From Acidimicrobiales bacterium (GTDB lineage: Bacteria; Actinomycetota; Acidimicrobiia; Acidimicrobiales; Acidimicrobilacustridaceae), in NCBI GenBank assembly GCA_023264135.1, contig JALQSZ010000125.1:1-5238 (forward strand): a stretch of 5,238 nt of DNA, given 5' to 3'. How positions within the stretch are numbered: the first letter of the stretch is position 1; the number at the start of each line of letters is the position of its first letter. Position numbers and translations under genes: made by a program. Of the stretch, positions 1 through 5,238 are shown one piece after another. Under the pieces are notes generated by a model that saw nothing but the letters and a program-made list of their open reading frames with translations, was not told where the DNA came from and did not search any database.

Positions 1-1
1 G

Positions 2-722
2 GATCCATCGCAGTTGGACAAGGTTGGCAAACTCGCCGAGTCCGAAAATGCTCGCTTCCACATTCATGCGTCAGAGAATGCGGGCGAGGTTGCCGACGTC
101 ACAAACCGTTATGGCCGCACTCCCGTTGAGTTGCTTGACGATCATGGGTTGCTGCGAAACGGAACAGTACTTGCGCATGCAGTGGTTCTCAGCGACAACG
201 AAATTGCACGACTCGCAGAAACCAACACTCGCACATTGCCCGGCATCAAACATGAAGTTGGCATCGGGATTCTGTCGAGTGCCAGAACTTCTCGAAGCAG
301 GCGTCACCGTCGGCCTCGGCACCGATGGCCCGTCATCATCGAATGACCTCGACATGTTCGCTGCGATGCGCGTTGCCGCACTCATCCATAAAGGCAATCG
401 ACTCGACCCGACCGCGTTGCCTGCCACGAGCGTGCTCCGCATGGCAACCATGGGCTCAGCGACGGCACTTGGAATCGATTCACATGTCGGTTCGATCGAA
501 GTTGGGAAGAAGGCCGATCTCGTGCGACTCAGTTCCACATCGCCGTCGCTGACACCGACCTACGACCCCATTTCGACCATCGTGTACGCCGCTTCGCGAT
601 CCGATGTTGTCGATGTTTGGGTCGATGGCGTTCGGGTCGTGGACAACCGCCTCTGCACAACGATCGATGCCGATTCTGTTCTCCGAGATCTTCGCAACGA
701 AGCACAGATGATCCTTGGATAG
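2..722 (+). pseudogene. Amidohydrolase (MTA/SAH deaminase or chlorohydrolase-like), 5' partial, apparent frameshift
   Basis: This is the C-terminal half of a metal-dependent amidohydrolase of the family that deaminates S-adenosylhomocysteine, methylthioadenosine or related purines and triazines in the cytoplasm. The first part is read in frame 2 from the window edge and has the HIHASE motif (His at 59-61 and 65-67, Glu at 74-76; H-x-x-E gives a metal ligand and the catalytic acid) and VLAHAVVL (His at 176-178). From about base 228 the homology continues in frame 3: AHCPASNMKLASG, then GLGTDG with the metal-ligand Asp at 324-326, then VGSIEVGKKADLV and a typical VDGVRVV tail, stopping at 720-722. 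Frame 2 turns into arginine-rich nonsense and stops at 344-346. Conserved catalytic residues therefore lie on both sides of the frame change, so this was one gene. The N-terminal HxH metal site lies outside the window. It may be a true pseudogene or a sequencing error; the exact substrate cannot be told. Confidence 0.5.
211..233 (+). repeat. 7-bp direct repeat ACTCGCA at the amidohydrolase frame break
   Basis: ACTCGCA occurs at 211-217 and again at 227-233. The second copy sits exactly where the amidohydrolase homology changes from frame 2 to frame 3. Short direct repeats can promote slippage or misalignment, so this may be linked to the lesion, but a 7-base repeat can also arise by chance. 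Confidence 0.5.
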
Positions 723-770
723 CGGGGGTGCGACACACCTCTCGGCCATCGTCGCTACCGTTGCCACCGC

Positions 771-2822
771 ATGAGCGGACGGCCTGAAGACACCACAAAC
801 GCCGACCCCGGCACCAAGACCTTCAGGCATATCCCCGCGCTCGACGGCCTGCGCGGCCTCGCCGTTGCCGCCGTCGTTCTCTATCACTTTGCCCCTGATC
901 TGGTGCCAGCTGGCTTTATTGGCGTCGACGTGTTCCTTGTGCTGTCGGGGTTCCTCATTACGTCTCTGGCACTTGAAGAAGTCGACCGAACAAAAACCAT
1001 GTCGGCTCCTGGATTTTTTGCGAGACGCGCGCGACGTCTTCTGCCTGCCGCGATCGCAACAATCGTCGTCGTTGTTGTTGTCGCCAGGATCCTTGGTCAC
1101 GGATCAGTCGACACGTCGCTTCGCGGGAACGCGATTGCATCGCTTGCGTACGTTGCGAACTGGTGGTCGATCGCGCAACACAGTTCGTATCAAGCTGCCT
1201 TCGGTGCCGAATCGCCCCTGAATCACTTCTGGTCGCTCGCCGTCGAGGAACAGTTCTATTTACTTTTCCCAGTCGCGCTTATCGGCACGGTCTTTGTTCT
1301 CAAGCGAAAGATCGGGCTCCATCGACTCGCACATGTGACCTTGATTGCCGCCGTTCTCGGAGCTCTCGGATCATGCGCGCTTATGTGGCTTCTCTACACG
1401 CCACATACAGATCCCTCACGCGTGTATTTCGGAACCGACACACGGTCTCAAGCACTCTTCGTCGGCATCGCCATTGCATGCATTGTTCGACTGTGGCCCG
1501 TCACTCCATCACGGCGTCTCGCTCGCACAACACTCACGACCGCTGCGTTACTCGGCTTAGCCCTCCTTGTCGGAGTTGCGACCACCGCGGACTTCCATTC
1601 CGATTGGCTTTACACCGGCGGCTTTCTTCTCATTGCGCTTGCCACCGGCGCAATCGTCCTGACTCTGAATGGCCACGACTCGTTCTTTACAAAATCGCTG
1701 AGTTTCCGCTGGCTCCGAACCCTCGGCCTCGTTTCCTATGGGCTGTATTTATGGCATTGGCCCGTCAAAGTGTTTGTCACCGGACAGCGACTTCACCTCA
1801 GTAGCGATCGCACCGGAAAAATCGAACTCTTCCTCATCCGCATCGCGCTCACGGCGATCGCCACGGCGATCAGCTGGTACCTGATCGAACAACCTTTCCG
1901 TCGCCGCAAGCCGAGTTCGAACGAGGCCGCGTCGACAAAGCGCGCGAGTCGCGCCTATGTCGGACTCGGCGCGCTTGGTGCAACTGCGCTGGTGATCGGT
2001 GCGGTGTGGTTTGTCGCTGCCCCAAGAACCCAAACGTCATCTGAGTTCTCGTCCAACGTGGCGCCGTCGGCTCCATCGACGCGCGCCAACACGCCACCGA
2101 TTTCGTTGTTGTGGTTCGGCGATTCGGTGATGTGGACCATGGGCGGCGGTGAAGTGTGGTTCCCCTGGCCGACGAACTACGACTCCCCGTTTGACCCCAA
2201 CCGAATCGTGATTTGGAACAAAGGCATCTTCCAATGCCCGATGATGCAGCAGAAGACTCGGTCATTCGGTGTTCTCCGAGATGGAGGCGGCCCGTGCGCG
2301 AATTGGGAAACTGATTGGCGCGCCGCTGCTTCACAATTCGTTCCCGATGGAATCGTTTGGTCAAGTGCACTTCGCGACACCTACGACGTACTCGTCGACG
2401 GCCGCTGGGTGACCTTTGGTTCGCCTGAATGGATCTCGCTCTACAACGCGCAACTCGAAAAAGCAGCAGCAATCGCGACAGAAAATGGCGTCCCCTTCGT
2501 TCTTCTTTCGCAGGCGGACCCCAAAGTGTTTCCCGATGAGAAAAATGAGGACAGTCTCACCGCCAAGAACATCGGCAAGTTCGCAGAACTACGAGCGATC
2601 CAGCGCAACTTCACTGCCGCACATGCCGACTCCACGATTCTCATCGACATGAATGAGCTGCTTTGCCCCAGCAGTCAATGTGAAGAAAAGACCCCATCGG
2701 GCGACCTGATTCGATTCGACAATCTCCACTTCACCATTGCCGGCGCGAAGTACATCGCTCCACGCCTTACCGATGCCATTGAGGCCGCCATGTCGAAGTG
2801 GTACGCCCAACACCCTGGCTAA
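771..2822 (+). CDS. OafA/YrhL-like membrane acyltransferase with SGNH domain
   Basis: A 683-residue integral membrane O-acyltransferase of the acyltransferase-3 family fused to an extracytoplasmic SGNH domain, the architecture used to acetylate surface polysaccharides, peptidoglycan or glycolipids. Residues 21-29 are IPALDGLRG, with the family's R-x10-H motif at Arg28/His39; GVDVFLVLSGFLIT follows at 51-64, the RxxR motif at 85-89, WSLAVEEQFYL at 154-164, SYGLYLWHWP at 322-331 and LIEQPFRRR from 371. About ten hydrophobic segments fill 27-375. A further one at 395-417 leads to the C-terminal domain. There, GDS at 450-452 gives the nucleophile Ser452, and D-N-L-H at 650-653 gives the Asp/His pair. 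The canonical GxND block is not evident. Cys489, 509, 632 and 637 could form disulfides outside the cell. ATG at 771 is the only plausible early start in this frame, since a stop lies at 720-722; no clear Shine-Dalgarno is visible. The acceptor is unknown. Confidence 0.5.
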   Translation: MSGRPEDTTNADPGTKTFRHIPALDGLRGLAVAAVVLYHFAPDLVPAGFIGVDVFLVLSGFLITSLALEEVDRTKTMSAPGFFARRARRLLPAAIATIVVVVVVARILGHGSVDTSLRGNAIASLAYVANWWSIAQHSSYQAAFGAESPLNHFWSLAVEEQFYLLFPVALIGTVFVLKRKIGLHRLAHVTLIAAVLGALGSCALMWLLYTPHTDPSRVYFGTDTRSQALFVGIAIACIVRLWPVTPSRRLARTTLTTAALLGLALLVGVATTADFHSDWLYTGGFLLIALATGAIVLTLNGHDSFFTKSLSFRWLRTLGLVSYGLYLWHWPVKVFVTGQRLHLSSDRTGKIELFLIRIALTAIATAISWYLIEQPFRRRKPSSNEAASTKRASRAYVGLGALGATALVIGAVWFVAAPRTQTSSEFSSNVAPSAPSTRANTPPISLLWFGDSVMWTMGGGEVWFPWPTNYDSPFDPNRIVIWNKGIFQCPMMQQKTRSFGVLRDGGGPCANWETDWRAAASQFVPDGIVWSSALRDTYDVLVDGRWVTFGSPEWISLYNAQLEKAAAIATENGVPFVLLSQADPKVFPDEKNEDSLTAKNIGKFAELRAIQRNFTAAHADSTILIDMNELLCPSSQCEEKTPSGDLIRFDNLHFTIAGAKYIAPRLTDAIEAAMSKWYAQHPG

Positions 2823-2824
2823 AG

Positions 2825-2855
2825 GTGACACCGACCAGTCCATCGGTTCTAGAGT
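2825..2855 (+). promoter_or_regulatory. Weak sigma70-like promoter candidate before the dioxygenase-like gene
   Basis: GTGACA at 2825-2830 resembles a -35 box (5 of 6 to TTGACA) and TAGAGT at 2850-2855 resembles a -10 box (4 of 6 to TATAAT). The spacer is 19 bases, longer than ideal. The position, just after the acyltransferase stop and about 35 bases before the next start, is suitable for a separate promoter, but such matches are common by chance. Confidence 0.5.
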
Positions 2856-2870
2856 CCTCTCACTTCAACC

Positions 2871-2889
2871 ACTGATCGAGGGACTGATC
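2871..2889 (+). promoter_or_regulatory. Ribosome binding site flanked by a 7-bp direct repeat
   Basis: GAGGG at 2878-2882 is a good Shine-Dalgarno, 7 bases before the ATG at 2890. It decides the start of the 318-residue protein over a longer in-frame opening at 2737 that would overlap the acyltransferase gene. The site is bracketed by two perfect copies of ACTGATC (2871-2877 and 2883-2889), the second directly touching the start codon. Confidence 0.5.
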
Positions 2890-3846
2890 ATGAGCACCAC
2901 CGCCACCCGCTTGAGCCCCGCATTCGAAGACGTCGACGCTGTCCTCAACGTCATTCGATCGGCTGGTCCGCTCTGGCCGCTCGCGAACTACGCCGGCAAC
3001 GACGCCGAAATGGCAGCGCTTGGTTCACGTCCGGCAACGTTCGTGCCGCCATGGTTCCGTCAGGATTTCGGCGCTTCGGGCAAGCCACTGGTTGATGGTG
3101 CCGACGTCATCATCGACAACCCCCGCTTCATCGAAGCTGCGCACGCGGTGTACGGCGCCGACTGCATCGTTCGCCCGTCGAATGCGTACGTCAACATCAT
3201 GGGGCCAACACCGTTCCCGTTCATTCCGCATCTCGATGTCCCTGCCTTCCGCGGATTCACTCGCGCCGAACAGCCGATCTGGTTGCTCAAGCTCATGAAG
3301 AACTCGGGCCTCTTCGAACACTGGCGCATCAAGATTGCGACAGCGGTGTCGTGGTTCTACGACGGACAAGGTGGTGACTTCCACTACTGGCCCGATGGCG
3401 CCGAAGGTCCGGAAATGGTCGAGTCCCCGCCGTTCCGCAACGTGAGCATCGTCGCCGACAATGAATCAACCTTCCACGGCGTTGCTCCTGTCGGACCACC
3501 CGACGCCAAGATGGTTGAAGACATCAATAGCCACAGTCGTCTCGTTCGTGGCGAAGGTGGTTGGGATGCAGTCGATGCCGATGGCGCAACGATCATGAGC
3601 TTCAGCGACGATGAGGTTCGCATCACCGTGTCGTGGAAGGCCGATATTTACCTCAACGCCGAAGAAGCACGCCTCGCCGATTCCGGTGAAGACGCGCTCG
3701 ACGCCGATCAGGTGATCGCGATTTTTGAGGCCGACCTCCAGAAGCGAGGCGTCGCCATCGATCTTCCGGCTGATCCGATTCACAATGAGGAATGGGTCGC
3801 GCTTATTGCCGCGACCTACCCCGAGCATCCGCCCCGCATGAGCTGA
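2890..3846 (+). CDS. Putative Fe(II)/2-oxoglutarate-dependent dioxygenase-like protein
   Basis: A 318-residue soluble protein with no signal peptide or membrane segment. I do not recognise a named family. It shows the order of motifs expected of a double-stranded beta-helix Fe(II)/2-oxoglutarate oxygenase of the prolyl-4-hydroxylase type. PHLDVP gives the H-x-D metal pair (His114, Asp116). YDGQGGDFHYWPDG follows, a GG-x-x-x-x-W strand. NESTFHGVAPV then gives the distal His196, and EVRITVSW places Arg244 where the 2-oxoglutarate carboxylate would be bound. The His196-Arg244 distance (48 residues) is longer than usual and implies an insert. The C-terminal 60 residues are acidic and probably helical. 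Start chosen at 2890 from the GAGGG site 7 bases upstream. It lies 67 bases after the acyltransferase gene and converges on the acyl-CoA dehydrogenase gene. The gene call is firm; the oxygenase assignment is inference from motif order, and the substrate is unknown. Confidence 0.5.
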   Translation: MSTTATRLSPAFEDVDAVLNVIRSAGPLWPLANYAGNDAEMAALGSRPATFVPPWFRQDFGASGKPLVDGADVIIDNPRFIEAAHAVYGADCIVRPSNAYVNIMGPTPFPFIPHLDVPAFRGFTRAEQPIWLLKLMKNSGLFEHWRIKIATAVSWFYDGQGGDFHYWPDGAEGPEMVESPPFRNVSIVADNESTFHGVAPVGPPDAKMVEDINSHSRLVRGEGGWDAVDADGATIMSFSDDEVRITVSWKADIYLNAEEARLADSGEDALDADQVIAIFEADLQKRGVAIDLPADPIHNEEWVALIAATYPEHPPRMS

Positions 3847-3855
3847 CGCTCACAC

Positions 3856-3868
3856 GAGTCCTCGACTC
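3856..3868. terminator. Small inverted repeat between convergent genes (weak terminator candidate)
   Basis: GAGTC at 3856-3860 and GACTC at 3864-3868 can pair with a 3-base loop. It lies in the 20-base gap between the two convergent stops and overlaps the stop codon of the minus-strand gene (3867-3869). There is no T-tract on either strand, and a 5-bp stem is weak, so a bidirectional terminator role is only suggested by position. Confidence 0.5.
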
Positions 3869-5084
3869 AAGGAATACGCAGACCGGAAATATTGCGGCTG
3901 ATCACCAAACGCTGAATTTCCGACGTGCCTTCAAAGATCGTGAAGATCTTTGAGTCACGGTGCCAACGCTCGACCGGGTACTCACGCGTGTAGCCGTAGC
4001 CACCCAGAATCTGAATGGCCTGTTCGGTCACCCAAACCGCAACTTCACCAGCCTTGAGCTTCGACATCGAGCCTTCACCGTTCTTGAACTCTTTGCGGTT
4101 CGCGGCCATCCATGCAGCACGATGCACAAGAAGGCGAGCGGCGTCGATTTCGGTTTTCATATCGGCGAGTTTGAAGGCGATCGCCTGGTTCATGATGATC
4201 GGCTGACCGAATGCAACGCGCTCTTTCGCGTACTGCAGCGCGTATTCATACGCGGCGCGCGCAACACCAAGTGCTTGCGCACCCACAGCGGGGCGAGTCG
4301 CTTCGAATGTCGCCATGGCCGGTTGCTTCTGACCGGTCTTTCCTGCTTCACGACCGCGGGCGAGCTTCTCGTCGAGTTTTTCTTTTCCACCGAGCAAGCA
4401 ACGACCGGGAATACGAACATCGTCGAGCACAACTTCAGACGTATGCGAGGCCTTGATGCCGTGTTTCTTGTACTTCTGCCCCATCGACAAACCCTTGGTG
4501 CCGGGAGGAACAACGAACGAAGCCTGACCGCGACCCTTGAGTTCCGGATCAACAGCAGCAACCACAACATGCACGTCGGCAATGCCACCGTTCGTGATCC
4601 ACGCTTTGGTGCCGTTGAGCACCCACTCATCGGTGGCCTCGTCGTACACCGCACGCGTACGCAGGGATGAAACATCGGAACCGGCGTCGGGTTCGCTCAC
4701 ACAGAATGCGCCGAGCTGCACCTTGTCGGCGGTGCCGTAACACTGCGGGACCCATTCCATGACCTGTTCAGGCGTGCCGTTGCCGGTGATGCCCGCAGCC
4801 GCGAGACCAGAACCAAAGATCGACAAACCAATACCGGCATCGCCCCAGAACAATTCTTCGATGGCGAGAACAATCGACAGACCAGTGGGGTCAGCGAGAT
4901 TCGACGCCATGAACTCCCAGCCGTAGAGACCGATGTTCGCGGCCTCTTGCACGATCGGCCACGGGAACTCTTCACGCTCGTCCCATTCTTCAGCGGCAGG
5001 ACGGATGACATCAGCAGCGAAGGTATGTACCCAATCGACGAGCGTCTGCTGGTCTTCGTTGAGATCAAGGCTGTAATCGGACAT
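3867..5084 (-). CDS. Acyl-CoA dehydrogenase (FadE-like)
   Basis: A 405-residue cytoplasmic FAD flavoenzyme that introduces the alpha-beta double bond into an acyl-CoA, as in beta-oxidation or branched-chain amino-acid breakdown, passing electrons to electron-transfer flavoprotein. Both family signatures are present: CVSEPDAGSD at 128-137, and the Q-x-x-G-G-x-G stretch from 358 running to Asp377 through YPVERWHRD. The C-terminal FEGTSEIQRL places the catalytic base at Glu385. TKAWITNG at 159-166 belongs to the central beta domain, and RVAFGQPI at 289-296 to the C-terminal helical domain. Residues 232-260 form a charged, Lys/Arg/Glu-rich loop roughly 15 residues longer than in common family members, followed by FEATRPAVGAQALG; this variant is familiar from actinobacterial FadE proteins. 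The start is supported by GAGAGGAA (minus strand, 5090-5097) 5 bases upstream. It follows a membrane-protein gene on the same strand after 57 bases. Chain-length preference cannot be read from the sequence. Confidence 0.5.
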   Translation of the reverse strand: MSDYSLDLNEDQQTLVDWVHTFAADVIRPAAEEWDEREEFPWPIVQEAANIGLYGWEFMASNLADPTGLSIVLAIEELFWGDAGIGLSIFGSGLAAAGITGNGTPEQVMEWVPQCYGTADKVQLGAFCVSEPDAGSDVSSLRTRAVYDEATDEWVLNGTKAWITNGGIADVHVVVAAVDPELKGRGQASFVVPPGTKGLSMGQKYKKHGIKASHTSEVVLDDVRIPGRCLLGGKEKLDEKLARGREAGKTGQKQPAMATFEATRPAVGAQALGVARAAYEYALQYAKERVAFGQPIIMNQAIAFKLADMKTEIDAARLLVHRAAWMAANRKEFKNGEGSMSKLKAGEVAVWVTEQAIQILGGYGYTREYPVERWHRDSKIFTIFEGTSEIQRLVISRNISGLRIP

Positions 5085-5089
5085 TGGCG

Positions 5090-5097
5090 TTCCTCTC
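5090..5097 (-). promoter_or_regulatory. Shine-Dalgarno of the acyl-CoA dehydrogenase gene
   Basis: Read on the minus strand this is GAGAGGAA, a strong purine-rich ribosome binding site, 5 bases before the ATG at 5084-5082. It confirms the start codon. Confidence 0.5.
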
Positions 5098-5103
5098 GGG
5101 GGA

Positions 5104-5119
5104 CCCGGAACCTTCCGGG
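5104..5119 (-). repeat. Inverted repeat CCCGGAA/TTCCGGG upstream of the acyl-CoA dehydrogenase
   Basis: CCCGGAA (5104-5110) and TTCCGGG (5113-5119) are perfect inverted copies around a CC. As RNA the stem would be 6 bp with a 4-base loop. It lies just upstream of the acyl-CoA dehydrogenase ribosome binding site. It could be an operator half-site pair, a leader hairpin or part of a terminator for the upstream gene; there is no T-tract after it. Confidence 0.5.
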
Positions 5120-5135
5120 GACGACGCGTGCGTCC
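5119..5135 (-). repeat. Inverted repeat GGACG/CGTCC in the same intergenic gap
   Basis: GGACG (5119-5123) and CGTCC (5131-5135) pair around a 7-base loop. It abuts the 5104-5119 inverted repeat, sharing one base with it. A 5-bp G/C-rich stem is modest on its own and notable mainly because it is one of three in a row. Confidence 0.5.
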
Positions 5136-5140
5136 GACAA

Positions 5141-5156
5141 GTTACCCCGCGGTAAC
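5141..5156 (-). repeat. Inverted repeat GTTACC/GGTAAC over the stop codon of the right-edge gene
   Basis: GTTACC (5141-5146) and GGTAAC (5151-5156) are perfect inverted copies with a 4-base CCGC loop. The repeat covers the TAA stop (minus strand, 5144-5142) of the partial membrane-protein gene. A T-less hairpin at a gene end fits the terminators or 3' stabilising structures proposed for actinobacteria, but this is inference. Confidence 0.5.
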
Positions 5157-5238
5157 CGCCGATGCCGACTTGGGTCGACCAGGAAGCAACGTGAGCGCGA
5201 ACGCTGCCAATGCAGCACCCACGGCATAGGGCCAGCCC
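5142..5238 (-). CDS. C-terminal end of a membrane protein, possibly a transporter (partial)
   Basis: Reading in from the right edge, one minus-strand frame gives 31 residues ending at TAA (5144-5142). It begins GWPYAVGAALAAFALTLLPG, a single clean hydrophobic helix, followed by the short basic and small-residue tail RPKSASAVTAG. A last transmembrane helix closed by a short cytoplasmic tail is what the end of a major-facilitator-type transporter looks like, and the G-W-P start of the helix is common there. The other two frames give less natural protein (one is arginine-rich). The gene lies upstream of the acyl-CoA dehydrogenase on the same strand, 57 bases away, so the two may be co-transcribed. 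With so little sequence the family is a guess; that this is a real gene end is moderately likely. Confidence 0.5.
   Translation of the reverse strand, partial: GWPYAVGAALAAFALTLLPGRPKSASAVTAG

Noticed and set aside
1..6. BamHI site GGATCC exactly at the window start, as a possible cloning junction
   Set aside because: Another GGATCC occurs at 1087-1092, so a complete BamHI digest is unlikely; the reading frame is open from the first bases, and a six-base match at an edge proves nothing.
221..240. Programmed ribosomal frameshift in the amidohydrolase
   Set aside because: There is no slippery heptamer, no internal Shine-Dalgarno or clear downstream structure, and such recoding is not known to me in this family; a mutation or sequencing error is simpler.
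480..1100. 206-codon minus-strand open frame across the amidohydrolase end and acyltransferase start
   Set aside because: It is antisense to two recognisable genes and gives a low-complexity, Arg/Asp/Asn-rich protein; a shadow of G/C-rich coding.
2737..2889. Longer N-terminus for the dioxygenase-like protein
   Set aside because: It would overlap the acyltransferase gene by about 86 bases and has no homology-like features, while the ATG at 2890 has a strong ribosome binding site.
3960..4670. 236-codon plus-strand open frame
   Set aside because: It lies wholly antisense to the acyl-CoA dehydrogenase, whose protein has complete family signatures, and its own translation has no recognisable domain.
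4697..5227. 176-codon minus-strand open frame at the right edge
   Set aside because: It overlaps the acyl-CoA dehydrogenase N-terminus in another frame and is arginine/serine-rich; the competing frame ending at 5142 reads as a proper membrane helix.
1..5238. A novel defence, mobile or biosynthetic system spanning the window
   Set aside because: The genes are ordinary metabolic and surface-modification types on two strands, with no integrase, transposase, toxin, nuclease, repeat array or carrier-protein gene to tie them together.

Overview
The window looks like chromosomal DNA from a high-GC Gram-positive bacterium, most likely an actinomycete and possibly of the Acidimicrobiia type. This is inferred from the G/C-rich third codon positions, the style of the acyl-CoA dehydrogenase (actinobacterial FadE-like) and the acyltransferase-3/SGNH fusion; no rRNA or marker gene fixes the taxon. 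Coding density is very high: the longest stretch without a gene is about 67 bases. I see no tRNA, rRNA, CRISPR array, insertion sequence or phage gene.

Layout, left to right. (1) Bases 2-722, plus strand: the C-terminal half of a metal-dependent amidohydrolase of the 5-methylthioadenosine/S-adenosylhomocysteine deaminase or chlorohydrolase type. It is cut by the window edge and interrupted by an apparent frameshift near base 228. (2) 771-2822, plus: an OafA/YrhL-like membrane O-acyltransferase with an N-terminal acyltransferase-3 domain and a C-terminal SGNH hydrolase-like domain, complete. (3) 2890-3846, plus: a 318-residue protein I do not recognise by name, carrying an H-x-D ... H ... R pattern that fits an Fe(II)/2-oxoglutarate dioxygenase fold. 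(4) 3867-5084, minus: a complete acyl-CoA dehydrogenase, convergent with gene 3 and only 20 bases from it. (5) 5142-5238, minus: the last 31 residues of what looks like a membrane protein, perhaps a transporter, running off the right edge. Between genes 5 and 4 lie three consecutive small inverted repeats.

How the genes relate: genes 1-3 run in the same direction with gaps of 48 and 67 bases and could be co-transcribed, but their predicted jobs (nucleoside or purine-analogue deamination, cell-surface acylation, an unassigned oxygenation) do not form an obvious pathway. Genes 5 and 4 may form a second transcription unit on the opposite strand. I found no convincing novel multi-gene system. The points most worth a second look are the frameshifted amidohydrolase, the unassigned dioxygenase-like protein and the hairpin cluster upstream of the acyl-CoA dehydrogenase.
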